A stretch of 64,000 bases of DNA from Trichoplusia ni (GCF_003590095.1 NC_039489.1:2232001-2296000); one strand, 5' to 3'. Positions 21,631 to 35,024 are shown, counted from the first letter of the stretch. Made by a program: numbers and translations. Notes: generated by a model from the sequence alone, not told the origin.

Positions 21631-24600
21631 CGACTGGAGGGAGCAAAGAATTGGAGCGTCTGGAGATTCCAGATGGCGGTGATTTTGAGAGAACAAGGAT
21701 TATACCAGGTTGTAACGAATCCGAATCTCAAACCCAGTAATGGCAGTGCAGCGGCAGCGACAAAACCAGATGAAGTGTCGGCGAAGCCCGGTCAGGCGTC
21801 AGCGGAGCCCGAGCAGGCGTCGGCAGATAAGGATTTGAAGGCGATGAGTGCAATTGTGACAAGATTGGCGGGACCAGTTCTACATCAAGTAATTACTTGT
21901 CAAACAGCGCATGAAGTATGGAACCGGCTGCACAGTATATATGAAAAAAGTGGAGAAACGTCACTGATGCTGCAACAGCAGCGATTCTTTGCCCTAAAAT
22001 TTGAAAATGACATGAGTGTCGCGGACTTTATTTCCAAGGTGCAGGAACAGCAGCAGATCTTGAGGCGACTGGGAGAAGCGGTAACCGACAGGATGGCTAT
22101 GTCGAAAATCATCATGTCACTTCCATCGAAGTATTCTCACTTTGTTAGTGCGTGGGAATCATGTGCAGAAGTAAAACAGACTGTTGATAATTTAACGGCA
22201 CGGCTCTTGGTTGAAGAGGAACGGCTAAATAATAAGAGTAGCAGTAAGGTAGACGAAAGTGTAGCATTGTTTTCTAAAGGTCAAAAAGGTAAAAACAAAG
22301 GTAATTTTAAATGTTTTTTATGTAACAAGTCAGGTCATTTGAAGAAAGATTGTAAGCTTAAAGATGTGTGTTTTAACTGTCAAAAGCCAGGTCATTTTAA
22401 GGACAAATGTAAAGCTACTAAAAATAATAAGAAAACTGAAAATGCTTTTGTGTCTAAAGTGCCAGTTAGCGCAAGTGATCGTTTAATAGATGAAAAATGG
22501 TTGGCAGACAGCGGTGCCAGTCACCATATGACATATCAGAAGGAATTATTTTGTGAATATGAAAGGTTATCCACTCCTAAGGTTGTGATGATAGGTGATG
22601 GACGACACCTAAATGCTCTAGGTATAGGCAAAATAAAATTAATGGCATTTGATGGTGAAGAATATGTCAGTTGCTCGATAAACAATGTTTTGCATGTTCC
22701 TAAATTAAAGATTAATTTATTTTCTATAGGTAGTGTGGTATGCAATGGTTTTCAAGTGAGTATGACTAATGATCAGTGTGTATTTTCCAAGGATAATAGT
22801 GTGTGCTATTGCTAATAAGGAATCATGTTCGAAGCTGTATGTAATGGACTTTAAGTCAGAATCTTTGGCGGCTAATGTAGCTAAACTTGAGTTGAGTGAA
22901 TGGCATGAGAGGTTAGTACATCAAAATTATAAGGAAGTGAAACGAATTTTAAAGAAAAATAATATTGATTTTAGTGAGTCACCAATTGACACATGTACAG
23001 CTTGTGTACAAGGCAAACAGCATAGATTACCATTTGATAGTAGTAGAAGATCTACAAGTAAGACAGGTGAGTTGGTGCATGCTGATTTGTGTGGGCCAAT
23101 AGAAGAAAAGTCAATAGGAGGGTCAAGGTACTTTCTTTTATTAAAGGATGATTTCTCAAACTATAGGACAATTAATTTCTTAACTTACAAGTCGGAAACT
23201 GTTGAAAAGATTAAAGAATTTATTATGAGGGCAAAAACATTAAATAATCCAGTTTGTACACTTCGCAGTGATAATGGGACAGAATTTGTAAATGCAGAAA
23301 TGAAAACCTTATTGGCAGAGCATGGAGTGACACATGAGACTACAGTACCTTATTGTCCAGAGCAAAATGGGAAAGCTGAAAGAGATATGAGGACTCTAGT
23401 TGAAGGAGCAAGAACTTTGTTGCATGCAAAAAGAATGGACAAAGTATTCTGGGCTGAAGCGATTAACACAGTTGTGTACACTCTAAATAGAACTTACCAT
23501 AGCAAAGAAGAAGGAAAAACACCATACGAGTCATGGTCAGGGAATAAGTTTGATGTAAATGGTTTACATACATTAGGCAGTGAAGTCTTTGTGCACATAC
23601 CAAAAGAAAAAAGGAGGAAATTTGATGCAAAAGGAGAAAAAGGTATTTTTGTAGGTTACGGAGAGTACACAAAAGGGTTTAGGATCTATTTTCCAAGGAA
23701 AAATGCAGTGGAAGTAGTGAGAGATGTTACATTTGTGAAGAAACATGATAAACCTGAAAAAGCAGAGCAGGAAGAAGAGTGTATATATTTAGATATAGAA
23801 GAAAACTTGAACAATGAAGAATACCAGTCTGTGTCGAATACTGAAGAAAATGAAGAATTTGAGGATTGTGAGGAAAGTGACAATATCATGCAAGAAGTGG
23901 AATTTCTAGAAGAGGAAATTATAGAGGATGAAGAAATTCAAGAAGTAAATGATAGTAGAAGAACACGCTCTAGAAAAGCACCCAATTGGTTTGATGATTA
24001 TGAGGTTGGTTTTATAAGCATGCATAATGAACCTAGTACCCTTAAGGAAGCCATGGAGTGTGAAGACAAAGAAAATTGGATAGAAGCTATGAACAGAGAA
24101 ATTACCACATTGAAAGAAAATAATACATGGAGTGAAGTAGCAATGGTGCCAAAGGGAATAAAGGTAATAAACAGTAAATGGGTGTACAGGATAAAAGAAA
24201 ATCCAAGCCAAGAAATTCAATACAAGGCCCGATTAGTTGCTAGGGGTTTTGAGCAGACTGATATGGATGGTGCAGAAGTTTATGCCCCCGTTGCAAGTTT
24301 GACTTCTTTCCGTACTTTGTTAGCTGTAGCAGTAAAAAAGAAACTTCCAGTATACCAGATGGATGTAACAGGAGCCTTTCTTTACGGTGACATTGATGAA
24401 CCTGTGTACATGAAACTACCTAATGGAGGAATAGGTAAATTAAATAAGTCTATATACGGATTGAAGAAAAGTCCTAAGTACTGGAATAGAAAGTTTAATG
24501 ATTTTATGTGTAGTGATGGTTTCATAAAATCCAAAAATGATCCATGTTTGTATTTTAAATTTTGTAAGGAGTATTCCATTTATGTGGTAATTTTTGTAGA

Positions 24601-25531
24601 TGATTTGCTATATTTTAGTGATAGTGACATACAGATCAGAAAGTTCAAGGAGAAATTGTGTAAGAACTTTGCTATGAAAGATTTAGGTATGGCTTGTAAC
24701 TATTTAGGTATTAGCATTGAGCAGGATGTAGAAAATGGAAAGACTGTTATAAATCAGAAGGATTATTTGTTAAAAGTATTAAGAAAGTATGGGATGTCTG
24801 ATTGCAAAGCTTGTAACATACCTATTGATCAGAATTTTAAGTTTGAATTGTTAAGAAGGGAAAAACTGAAAGTAAAGAAATCGAATTGAAATGTAGGCAG
24901 ATAATTGGAAATTTGCTGTACGCTTCTAATGCTACAAGGCCTGATTTGTGTGTAGCGATTGGTTTCTTAAGTAGATATCAGCACTGTGCTAGTATGTTGC
25001 TATTAAAATGTTTACAGCGTGTATTGAGATATGTGAAAGGTACAGTAGATTTGTCATTGGTGTATGGTTGTAATGGTAATGATAAATTGGAGGGTTATGT
25101 TGATGCTGATTGGGCTGGTGACACAAAAGACAGAAAATCTACTTCAGGATATATATTTAAAGGATTGTGTAATATCTTGGTGTACTAAAAAGCAATTATG
25201 TGTATCTTTGTCATCAACTGAGGCAGAATATGTAGCACTGTGTTTAGGTATAGTTGAGTCATGCTTGTTAAAAAACTTATTATTAGATTTTGGATTTAAA
25301 TTGGAAGTAAAGATTAATGAGGATAACCAGAGTGTAATCAAAATAGCAGAAAACAATTTCAGTAATAAGAGGCTTAAGCATATTGATGTAAAATATCATT
25401 TTATCATAGAGAAAATTAATGATGGTTGTGTAAGTCTATCCCATGTTAGTAGTTATAATCTTGGAGATATGTTTACTAAAGCATTAGGTGGACAGTTGTA
25501 TGTAAAACTTAGAAGTAAGATTTTAAAATAA
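21631..25531 (+). pseudogene. Ty1/copia gag-pol with three frameshifts
   Basis: Nearly full-length copia polyprotein. Gag has WRFQMAVILREQGLYQVV at about 21661 and two CCHC knuckles (CFLCNKSGHLKKDC, CFNCQKPGHFKDKC). Protease has LADSGASHHMT at about 22500. Integrase has WHERLVHQNYKEV, the HADLCGPI aspartate, LRSDNGTEF, and the glutamate in PEQNGKAERD. The RT has QMDVTGAFLYGD and the catalytic IFVDDLLYF. RNase H has DADWAGDTKDRKSTSGY and SLSSTEAEY. Frame breaks lie near 22800, 24868 and 25170; each is a single shift, so decay is moderate. The gag start is missing because a stop at 21628 precedes it. A purine tract (AAGGGGG, about 25542) follows the stop. No 5' LTR was found. Confidence 0.93.
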
Positions 25532-26697
25532 GTTTTCCATTAAGGGGGTGATATTTTATTTGTGTTGCTTCTGAATTTGTTTTAATTTTTACTGATTTTG
25601 TTAAGGGGCTGGATGTTTGTATTATTTTGTTAAGGCAAGTGTGTCCACTGTGTTATAAAGGGGTAGTTATCTTTGATGTTGTTATGCTAGAGTTGCTAGA
25701 CATAAAGGTAAAGTTAGATATCGACGATGAAGTGACAAGAACTCCTAACTGACATTTTTGCGATTTTACTTTTTTTATGTAGATAGACTTTAAATAATCG
25801 TTTGCGTGAGCTGGCAAAAGCAGCTAACTTTATATCTTATTTTTAACGAGTTATTAATAACTGACAATAACTATTAAGCAACTATGCCTCAAATTTGCTG
25901 ACAATATCATCTAATGAACTAATAACAATAACGACTAAATAACCTTCGCGTAATTATTTCTGTCAAGACCTCCTATCTTCACTCCTGCTAGACGCGTCCT
26001 TACTCTCACGCAGCTGCCGGCCGACTGGATGGTCCCGCTGGCGTCTAGGAAGGATAATATTTCATAGATAGGCTAAAATGCGGGAGTGAGACGGGTATAA
26101 CGGATCATGTGATATTCGCTTACCTTTTTTCTTCTGTCATTTCGTTTAAATTCGGAGCAAGTTGCAACGTGCAAGTTGGCGTAAAGAGTGTTTTTTGTTA
26201 TTTTTAAAGTAAATAGTGGGATTTTTGTTATACCAGGTAATTATTTTTTGCCTTATATAATGCTTATACAGTTAAAACATATTAGTAGTGTATTTTCTTT
26301 TTTTTTTGTGTATTTGTTAAAGTTAATGAATATGTTCATCAATAACAGTAGGTTATCTTAAAAGCGATGAAGTCTTCTTGTTTTTTTTCCGAACTATAAT
26401 AATAAAATATAAAGCTTTTGTTATTCGTTTACTTAAATTAAGCTTTATACTACAATAATATCATAAGACTATTATGTTATCGTTATTCCTATTGGTGTGT
26501 TCCAAGAAGTTAGAAGTTATTGTTCGAGTGTACAAATTTTATTTGTATATTTTAAGTAGATAGAAGCAATTGTTTTTGTTTAATTAGTATTGGATCATTA
26601 CTTTTATTTCGCACTAACAATAAAATACTGGTGTTTAGTCATCAACAATAATAATCATCTTTTTTATAGACCAACAATAATTATTATTACTACCGCT
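25532..26697 (+). other. Copia 3' end, then the leader of the next gene
   Basis: The polypurine tract at 25542-25548 is followed by TGATATTTTATTTG, a candidate 3' LTR start whose end could not be fixed. A GC-rich block lies at about 25985-26050. From about 26150 the sequence resembles the untranslated leader of the spliced gene at 26698, with a possible GT donor near 26237. Confidence 0.4.
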
Positions 26698-28333
26698 ATG
26701 GCTCGATTTCTACAAGGAGTGAGAAGCAAAAGGATTCTTAGCGAACTTCAACAAGATGATTTGGTAACAAACCTAAGACATTGTACTCCTGAGGAAAATG
26801 AACAGATATTTGGACGTCAACACGAAATGGTAAGATATTAAAAAACATGTAAAGGTTTTGCGTATAAAGTTTTTCTGCTTTGTAAATACCTACTTTGTAA
26901 GAATTCCTTAACTTTACATATTTTGATAATGATCATTTATTTATTTTTAGCCTGAAGATAATATCAACACGCCTCTTTCTGGAAAATGCTGTAGTCCTAA
27001 ACAAAGCGATGATGCTAATCCAAAGGAAGCTATCAACACCAACGTCGATGTTTTAAGTTCACCAGATGTCTCTAACTTTGAGCCCACAGAAATCCTCGAC
27101 AATAATGATTATGAATCTACTTCTTTAAATTCATGCAGTCGTCGTCGTCTCGTAGTAAGATCTTGGTCATTATCTGATTTAACACAGGATACACACAACA
27201 TGATCAGTTCCCTAAAAAAGTCGCCATCGGTTCCGGCCTTGTTAGCCATTAGCAATAATCTTGATGTATTAATTGCGTTTACCAGATCGGATCAGATCGA
27301 AACTGTATCGGATGATGTTTACCAAATTCCTGAAGAAAGGAGTTCTGCTGAAGAATGTGTGACTGAGTACCAAAAAGATTATGGAGATATGGAAAAAGGT
27401 CGAAAACGTCGTCACAATGCTGATCCTAAATCTTGGAAAAGGAATAAGGCTCGTTTGAAGCGAATGCGAGGTGAAGAGTATCTTGGCTATTCTAAACCAA
27501 AAGACAGGAAGTTCCAACAAGATACTTTAAGACAAGCAAGACGGTTAGGACCAACTTGCGTCTCCAATTTTTGTAAGAAGAGTAAGGTAAGAGGCTGTGA
27601 TAGGTTCAGTGAAGATTGTCGGAAGGATATACATAGCAATTTTTGGAAGAAAATGACCTGGGATCAACGAAGAGTTTATGTTACGGGATTGGTGACACGA
27701 TCTAGTACATCTCGGAAGACTAAATCAGCTAGTGAACCATCTAGACGGGAAGGAACCCTGTCATATTTTTTGCCAATTGAGAAAGACTGTTCAAATAAAG
27801 TACAGGTATGTAAACAAATGTTTTTAAACACTCTAGCACTGGGGTCGTTTACTGTTCAAGCATGGGTAAAAAAGAGTGAGTTTGGCATGACTTCAAACCA
27901 TGATGCAATATATGATTCCAAAACAAAGACTCCAAGAGCAGAAGTAGAAACGAAACTATCTATTTTAAACAATTTTTTTACCAGTTTGCCGAAATTGCCG
28001 TCTCATTACGCAAGAAAAGACACATCTAAACTCTTCATAGAACCAATCTATCGTTCTCTTACCGATTTATACAAAGCGTATCAGAAATATTGCACTGAAA
28101 CTAGTCAACCTAATGTTAGTAGATTTACATTTGAAAAGAATTTTCATGAAAAAAATTTGTCGCTATTTACGCTTAAAAAGGACATGTGTGACACCTGTTC
28201 AAGTTACAATTCGGGTAATTTAAATGAATCAGATTACCAAATACATGTAATTAAGAAAAACCGAGCTAGACAAGAAAAAGAAGAGGACAAGAAAAAAGCA
28301 GCTGTTAGAACTTATGTTCTATCAGATATTTGA
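26698..28333 (+). CDS. Unnamed transposase-like family, copy 1, 2 exons
   Basis: Exons 26698-26829 and 26951-28333 (GT-AG, phase 0) give an open 504-residue protein. I do not know a formal family name. It carries blocks of a large, poorly described family of multicopy insect proteins: RRHNADPKSWKRNKARLKR (basic), two cysteine pairs around CVSNFCKKSKVRGC, NFWKKMTWDQRRVYVTGLV, VCKQMFLNTLALG, LPSHYARKDTSKLF, and FTLKKDMCDTCSSY. The residues before about 200 are acidic/serine-rich and variable. It stops after a lysine-rich helix at TYVLSDI, where related proteins, as I recall them, continue into a DLQAVL-type domain, so the C-terminal half is missing. Two relatives are at 43780 and 51008. It could be a truncated transposon or a domesticated gene. 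Confidence 0.6.
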
Positions 28334-28598
28334 TTGTAATAATTAATAAGACAATATTATTTTCTAATTATGTGATTTTTTTTTAAGTTGATTAAAATTA
28401 TTGTAAGAAAATCATGCCTTTTCTTTAAAAATATTATAGAATTCCCTTACTAGAAATATCTTCTATCTTTGTTATTATAATGTATATTATCAAAGCCTAG
28501 ATTGCAATATCACCTATCTACGTCTAAATCAAAAAGTTGATTGTATATACACTAGTCACACATAGCCCCCGATACTTATTTCATATATATCCAATAAT
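28334..28598. other. Spacer before the second hAT element
   Basis: AT-rich, no coding match. The lost C-terminal half of the gene ending at 28333 is not here. Confidence 0.4.
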
Positions 28599-29084
28599 CA
28601 GTGATGTGACTTATCTTAGATAAAAGTATCTGAAATACCGGTACAAGATACAAAATACGTATTTACATCTTGTATTTGAAATACTTTTTAAGTTTTATAT
28701 TTTGTATCTTATAATTACGAAGATACTTTTGTTCACTAAGATACTTTTACTAAAATAAACTTCGCAGTTTTTCTTTCCGAACGCAACTGAACGCAGAGCG
28801 TCGTTTATTTCGATACCTTAACCGATCTGAAATTAAATGACAGAGGGCGACACTATCTTTTTACAAATGTCATCAGTTAAAGTGAGATTGTCAATGCCAC
28901 AAAAAAAAGACAAAAAAAGATCGTCAATGAGTGTGATCTGTCACTAGTGTCACCTGTGTCACTGTCACTCCTTCCGTAGGATTTTCGTGTGTACGCGGAC
29001 GTGGTGTTTGGTGTTTAAAATAGAATATTGTTATTAATAAATAAAAATAACAATATCACCTTTGTGAGATTCGGGATCGCGAAC

Positions 29085-31649
29085 ATGGAAATGTAAGTCT
29101 TATTTTATTTACATGTTAGTCAGAAATGTGTTTGTAACGTGCGTCGCAAAAAGAACGGGAAAAGTTTAGGTTTGAATAACAACGGAAAAATATCATCATT
29201 GATGTTTTGAACCGACTTCATTATGCATTTATTTTTAATTTAGAAATCACAAATACGTGTTAGTAAACTGATTAATATACAATTTATAAGTTTAAATCAG
29301 AATCAGAGTCAAATTGAACATGCGTTAACCTAACAGAATGTTTAATGAAAATGAAGAATGATGAGAATGCCATAATAGTCTACTATGGCTACTACTAATA
29401 GTCCGTTATTTTGTCACTGCCATGATAAAATTTATTTTTATATATTTTTTTCGTAACAAAGTTTGATTTGTGTTTTCAGGGATAAACAGAACAATTTAAA
29501 TATACCACTGATTTTAAAACACTGCTTTCAAAGTATTAAGCAAGTGGATGGAAGTGATGTGAATGTATCTGCAATATGCAATGTATGTTCGAAAACGATA
29601 AAGGGTAGTGTTACTTCTACTACCAATTTCCTGAAGCATTTAAAGGTTGGTTTAGTAAACAGATGCATTTTGTGTTTAATAAATATTTTTTTTGTGCCAT
29701 ATTTTTATGTTACTAGATTTTTAACCTGAAAGATATTCAATTTCTTGTAATTTTGCATTTTTTTAAAGTACTTTTTTTATTTTATTACAGATTAAAGGCC
29801 ACTCAGATCTGTTGCAAGATTATGAAAATGTTAAAATTACAACTCTTAAAAAAAGAAAACTTACTGATAATAGTAGCAGTGATGCAAGTGGTTCAGAATC
29901 AACATGTAAAAAAATGAAGCAGTCTACACTTACAGATGTTACAAGTGGTTCAAGATCTATTAATTTGGACAAGTTGATCATACATTTTATTGTTGACACC
30001 ATGTCTCCAGTATCAATAGTGGAGAACAAGTCTTTTAAAGCTTTGATTGAAGGTTCACAGCAACTAACTAAGCCTCCAAAGGTTATGTGCCGTACTACAG
30101 CTAAGAATAAAATTAGTAATGAGTACAATGAATTTAAGAAAAACCTTATGCTAGAGTTGGACAAAGTGGAATTTGTGTGCAGTACAGCTGATATTTGGTC
30201 TTCATCTAAAAGAAGTTACTTGGGGGTTACAGTACATTGGATTGAAAGTGAGACTTTTGAAAGAAGAAGTGCTGCAATTGCTTGCAGAAGATTCAAAGGG
30301 GTTCACACATATGATAAAGTTGCTGAAATGATAGCTGATATACATTCAGACTATAATTTGAAAATATCAAAAATTGTTAAAACAGTTACAGACAATGGCT
30401 CAAATATGGTAAAGGCTTTTGAGGTATTTAGAAAGTCTGATTCAGAGGTAGTTGAAAATGAACATGTTTCACCAGCATTTGAAGATCTTGAAAAATCATC
30501 ACTCGACGAAGTTAGTGAAGATGATGATTCACTTCTAGTACCACAAGCTTTTCCAGATGCTTCATCAGACTCGGAAGGCGATTGCCTTCTGCCCGGACAT
30601 GAAAGATGTGCTACACACACTTTACACCTGATTGCTAGTACTGATTTCAAGCAAGCAAGAACCAAAAATACATTTTACAAGAAATTACATGACACAGCCT
30701 TATCAAAGTGCCAAGCACTGTGGAACTTGTGTGCTAGATCCCCTAAAGCATGCGAGACATATTTACAAATAACAGGCAAGTCACCAACTTCCCCATGCGC
30801 CACCCGATGGAACTCCTACTATAATTCAATACAAGATCTTTTAGCAGTGCAGAACCATCTTAGTGAAGCCATGAAAATGTTAAAGTTACCACCGCTGAAA
30901 GAAAATGAAATTCACTTTTTAAGTGAATATGTGGACTGTTCCAAGCCAATAGCAGAAGCTATTCAAAGTCTGCAAGGGGAAAAAGACTCTTACTATGGTT
31001 GTCTGTTACCGGAATTATACAGAATCCAACATCTTACCAAAAGTCTCAGGATGGAAAATCTGAAATACTGCAGCCCTTTGCTAGATGTAATAGAAGAAAA
31101 CTTATGTAGACGTTTTAAACGGTTTTTGCAGTTGGAACCAGCAGCAAATGATGCTATATTGGCCTCAGTGTCCCATCCTATGTTTAAGCTGAAATGGGTA
31201 CCAAAAGCGCAATAGGAATATGTAAAAGAACTTGTCCTGTCTGAAACTAGAAAGATAAATCGATCAGAAAAACAAAAATCGGACACTTTAAACAACATTG
31301 ATGGTGATATAAAAAAAAATCAAAAGATGACTCTTATTATATGTTTCTAGAGGACTCCGATTCCTCTATTGCTAGTGGCGAAAACACAAGCAGCACCAGT
31401 GATTTAGAGACACTCCAGTACCTCAACAATAAGGATGCAAACTTTAAGAGCCTTAATGCTTATCCTACAATTAAAAAAATATTTCTAAAATATAACACCT
31501 GTTTGCCCAGCTCTGCCCCTGTGGAGCGGCTCTTTTCCTTTGGAGGCATGATAATGAGGCCTCATCGAAGGAAAATGAGCGACAACATGTTTGAGGAGCT
31601 AGTCTTACTCAAATCTTTTCTATGTATTTCTATGAAATTCCCTCCGTAG
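29085..31649 (+). pseudogene. BED-finger hAT transposase, 3 exons, two lesions
   Basis: Exons 29085-29092, 29480-29645 and 29791 onward join in frame (ATG at 29085). The BED zinc finger (CNVCSKTIKGSVT, then the H..H pair of FLKHLKIKGH) spans the second intron. The catalytic core shows VCSTADIWSSSKRSYLGVT (first D), KTVTDNGSNMVKAF (second D), an acidic insertion region, and CATHTLHLIAS. The hATC end (SSAPVERLFSFGGMIMRPHR, with the glutamate) is in another frame. Lesions: an in-frame TAG at 31213 and a frameshift in the A-run near 31310-31320. The exon structure is otherwise open for about 475 codons. The element was then hit by a Harbinger just after the gene end. Confidence 0.88.
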
Positions 31650-31767
31650 TTAGCGACATGAAGCTAGCGACGCGTCGCCGAGCGTCAGATGTCAGTGTCG
31701 CCCGACCGCAAATCAGTAGTGTCGCTGACGCCGGAGCAACAACACGTCGAGCGTGTTTCATTTCAAA

Positions 31768-34700
31768 ATGGATTTTTCCGATTCTGAAGAAGAAAAACTT
31801 ATAAACCAGGTTGCCCACCATCCTGCACTGTACGATGCATCTCACAAAAACTATCTAAACGCGATTATAAAAGATAATATTTGGAAAAATATTGGAAAGG
31901 TGTTAAATAAAAGCGGTAAGTATTTAATGGTTCCTATTTAGTAATTGTAGTCATATTATAGTCAATATATCATTAACATAAATTAATTCAGATAAATTCT
32001 GATATATTCTTAGTTACTTTTGGACATAGGTACTTTTAAGCCTTTAATGCGAACCAAAGCCTAAAGAAAAATTTGCGTGATTTTATGTTTGTTGTAGGCA
32101 CATAATATATTATAACGAGAATGATTGAGATTGGTTGATGTATGTACAGACTGATGAAAGTTCGATAGTTAGCCAATGGTAATAAGCAGTGGCGAAGGGT
32201 GGTTTAATGAAATAGGAAAGCCGCGCTATAACTACCTACCGCTCGGCCGAGCGGTCTCGGGCCGTTTGCGGACCAAATTCAGTGAGGGTTTTGTTAATAT
32301 TGTTATTGTTGTAGTAGTAGTAGTCTTAAAAGTGCTAACAGATGCGTTTTATAATTATCTAAGAAAACTTGAGACTATTTTCATTCATTATTTTGAAAAA
32401 AAGAATGAAACAAAGGCCGAGTAGTTCTCTGAAAAATATAAATACAACATGATTTTTTTTTAGAAACGTTACAATTTTAAACTACCACATATAAATCAGA
32501 ACATTTTCACAGTTCTCAATAATTATAACTTAAGACACAAAAAATTATGTTAATTTAATTTTATCGAAATGCAGCCCTGCACTTGCTGTGGGATCGCGCG
32601 GTGCGAATCCATCACAACTGTACGTTCGGTCATTTAGGCACATTTTAGCATGCAGCGGTTGCTGATGCGACGGAGTAGGCTATTATAGCAGTGTATGGAG
32701 GAGTAAGCCGAGACGCTTACCGGCTTGTTTAGGTTAGGAGCAAAATGTTTCGAGTAATTTATAGACAAAAAATTACGGTGGTAGGCGTTTTGTTAGAACT
32801 ACCTACATATTTAAATTGTGTGGTTTAGATGATTACATTTATTATACCTTCTAACTTGAAATTCGAAAGGGAAGCCGACGGGAATCGGCTTATAGGGACG
32901 CCTCGCCACTGGTAACAAGTAAAGAACAAGTAAGTTTTATATATTTTTATTGCAATATTACACAATTATGTGAAAAATAATAATATTTGTGGAAATGTTC
33001 TAATTACTATTTATAATAACTTTTTAAGGCATAATGTATGAAAATAATGAAAAAGTCTTGACACAATCTATTAAATTCTGTCTATAGTGGCTTCTTGCCA
33101 TGAAACTGCACCATTTTCGCTACAAAAGAAATCTTTGAGTTTCTCTCTAATTTCGAAACCGTCGCTACTAGCAAATCCACCAAAACGGGCTAAGTTTATC
33201 ATGTTATCCTGGGTATTATCTGTATCATCGCGGCTATGGAATGGCACGCTGTTACGTTCAAGATAACCATCCCGAAGAAGATTATGTAAACAACAAGCTG
33301 TTAATATTAGGTCATCGACTACATCTGTTGCTATAGCAATCGGAGTATAAAATACTCTGAATACTTGACTCAATAACCCAAAAGCATTTTCTGTCACTCG
33401 GCGGCCTCGGCATTATCTGAAGTTATAAATTTCTTTATTTCTTTCAAGCCTTGCCACTGCTCTAGTATAGGGTTTCATCATGTATCTATTTAATGCAAAG
33501 GCTTCGTCTCCGACCAGAAAGTGAGGGAGGATTACATTTGTTCCTAGTTAAGCTTTTGGTGGCGGGATATTAAAATTATTGGTGTCTATTTGCCTCCCCA
33601 TCAATGATTTTTGAAATATACCATTGTCAGATTCTTTTCCGTAAGCACCAACATCAACTGCTACAAACTTATAATTAGCATCCACGATTGCTAATAGCAC
33701 AATTGAAAAGTAGTTTTTGTAATTAAAAAACAATGATCCACTCTTTTTAGGTGCCCTGATTCGCACATGTTTCCCGTCCATTCCTCCTACGCAATTTGGT
33801 ATATTCCATTTTTCCCAAAATTCACGTTCTATGCGTTTGAAATCGTCTTGTAATGCAGGTTTCATTAGTATAGGCATTAATTTTTGTCTCATAACTTTAA
33901 GAACACTCTTCACAATTTGGGATATGTAGCACTCTGATATGCGGTATGCAGTTGACAAAGATTTATAGGTTTCCCCTGTGGCCAAAAATCTGTAACAACA
34001 AAATTTTATATTTTTACTATTTTTGTTTGCAGACGAGGACTGTAAAAAGAAGTGGAAATCAATTCGTGACAGTTATCACAGATTTAAAAAAAAAAACAAA
34101 TTGGGCACTGGCTCGGCTGCCCTAAAAAAAACGAAGCAAAACAGACATCTACAATTGTTATTTTTAGACAATGTTCCACACCACAGAACCGGAGGTACCA
34201 ATATAACTCCACCGCAACAGGAACTTGATGTTAATAATGAAAATGTTAGTGTTGCTGAACAGGAACAAGGTTCGGATACGACTTTTCCATCCAATAATAA
34301 TGCAGAGCAAAGTACTACTGACCAAGAAGTTGAAGTTGGCACCGAAGCAACTGAAGTGGTGCCTAATGTTGTAAAGGCAACAACACCTAAAAAAAAAAAG
34401 AAGAAGAAAGAAGACATATTTTTGACATTATGGAAACAAAGAGACGAGCAGAGACAGGAACTATATAAAAATATGGTCAGAAAGATAGATGATGATATTG
34501 ATCTATTTTGTAAACATATTGGTGAAGTTTTACGTAATTTACCACCATATGAAAAAGCAAAGGCAAAGAAACATTTGGGTGAAGTTCTTTCGGACTACGA
34601 GATTATGGCAGCGAGTCACTCATCTGGAAGGAACACATTTTCATCTCCCTCAAATTCAACGCCAAGCTATCGTGCATCATCCTCAGAATTGTGCACACCA

Positions 34701-35024
34701 TCCCCACCACATAGTCAACATTTTGTACGATCTTACACTCCTCTTGGTGCGATGACAGGTTCACCAGAACTCGCCGGACAAGGCAACGCACCTCGTGATT
34801 TCTACTTAGGTGCATATTCTCCTATTAATTCCGCGGCACCATCACCAGGACCTTCCGGAATAACTAGCGGACTAGGCTATGCACCAGGGCCAGTACACAC
34901 ATCATATCCAATGAGTCCTGAGGTAGGGTCACCAGAACCCACTGATTTATCCTTTCAGATCAACCAAATCGACCGAGAGGAAGATCATAATTTTGTCGAC
35001 TCAGTCATAACAATGTTTAAGTAA
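31768..35024 (+). CDS. MADF-BESS protein of the second Harbinger, 2 exons
   Basis: DNA-binding partner of the transposase. Exon 1 is 31768-31915 and exon 2 is 34033-35024; the 2.1-kb GT-AG intron between them falls inside the MADF domain. The joined protein is 379 residues without a stop. The MADF domain (about 1-90) shows KLINQVAHHPALYDASHKNY and IWKNIGKVLNKS, then CKKKWKSIRDSYHRFKKK. A lysine run PKKKKKKKED (about 165-175) may be a nuclear signal. The BESS motif is IDLFCKHIGEVLRNLPPYEK (about 200-220). The rest is serine/proline-rich and ends in an acidic tail. The intron contains the whole second exon of the antisense transposase and a hAT-type MITE. The frame is intact although the transposase is not. 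Confidence 0.85.
32187..32911. mobile_element. Non-autonomous hAT-type MITE in the MADF intron
   Basis: A 725-base insert with ends CAGTGGCGAAG and CGCCTCGCCACTG (inverted) and near-perfect 8-base duplications GTAATAAG (32179-32186) and GTAACAAG (32912-32919). There is no transposase. The interior holds a GC-rich patch near 32220-32270 and a short GTAGTAGTAG run. Terminal sequence and duplication length fit hAT. Confidence 0.8.

Noticed and set aside
25541..25740. Definite copia 3' LTR
   Set aside because: A polypurine tract is present, but no second LTR copy in the window allows boundaries to be set.
31768..35024. MADF-BESS gene as a conserved host transcription factor
   Set aside because: It lies inside the Harbinger with the transposase interleaved; a host role is possible only by domestication, for which there is no evidence.
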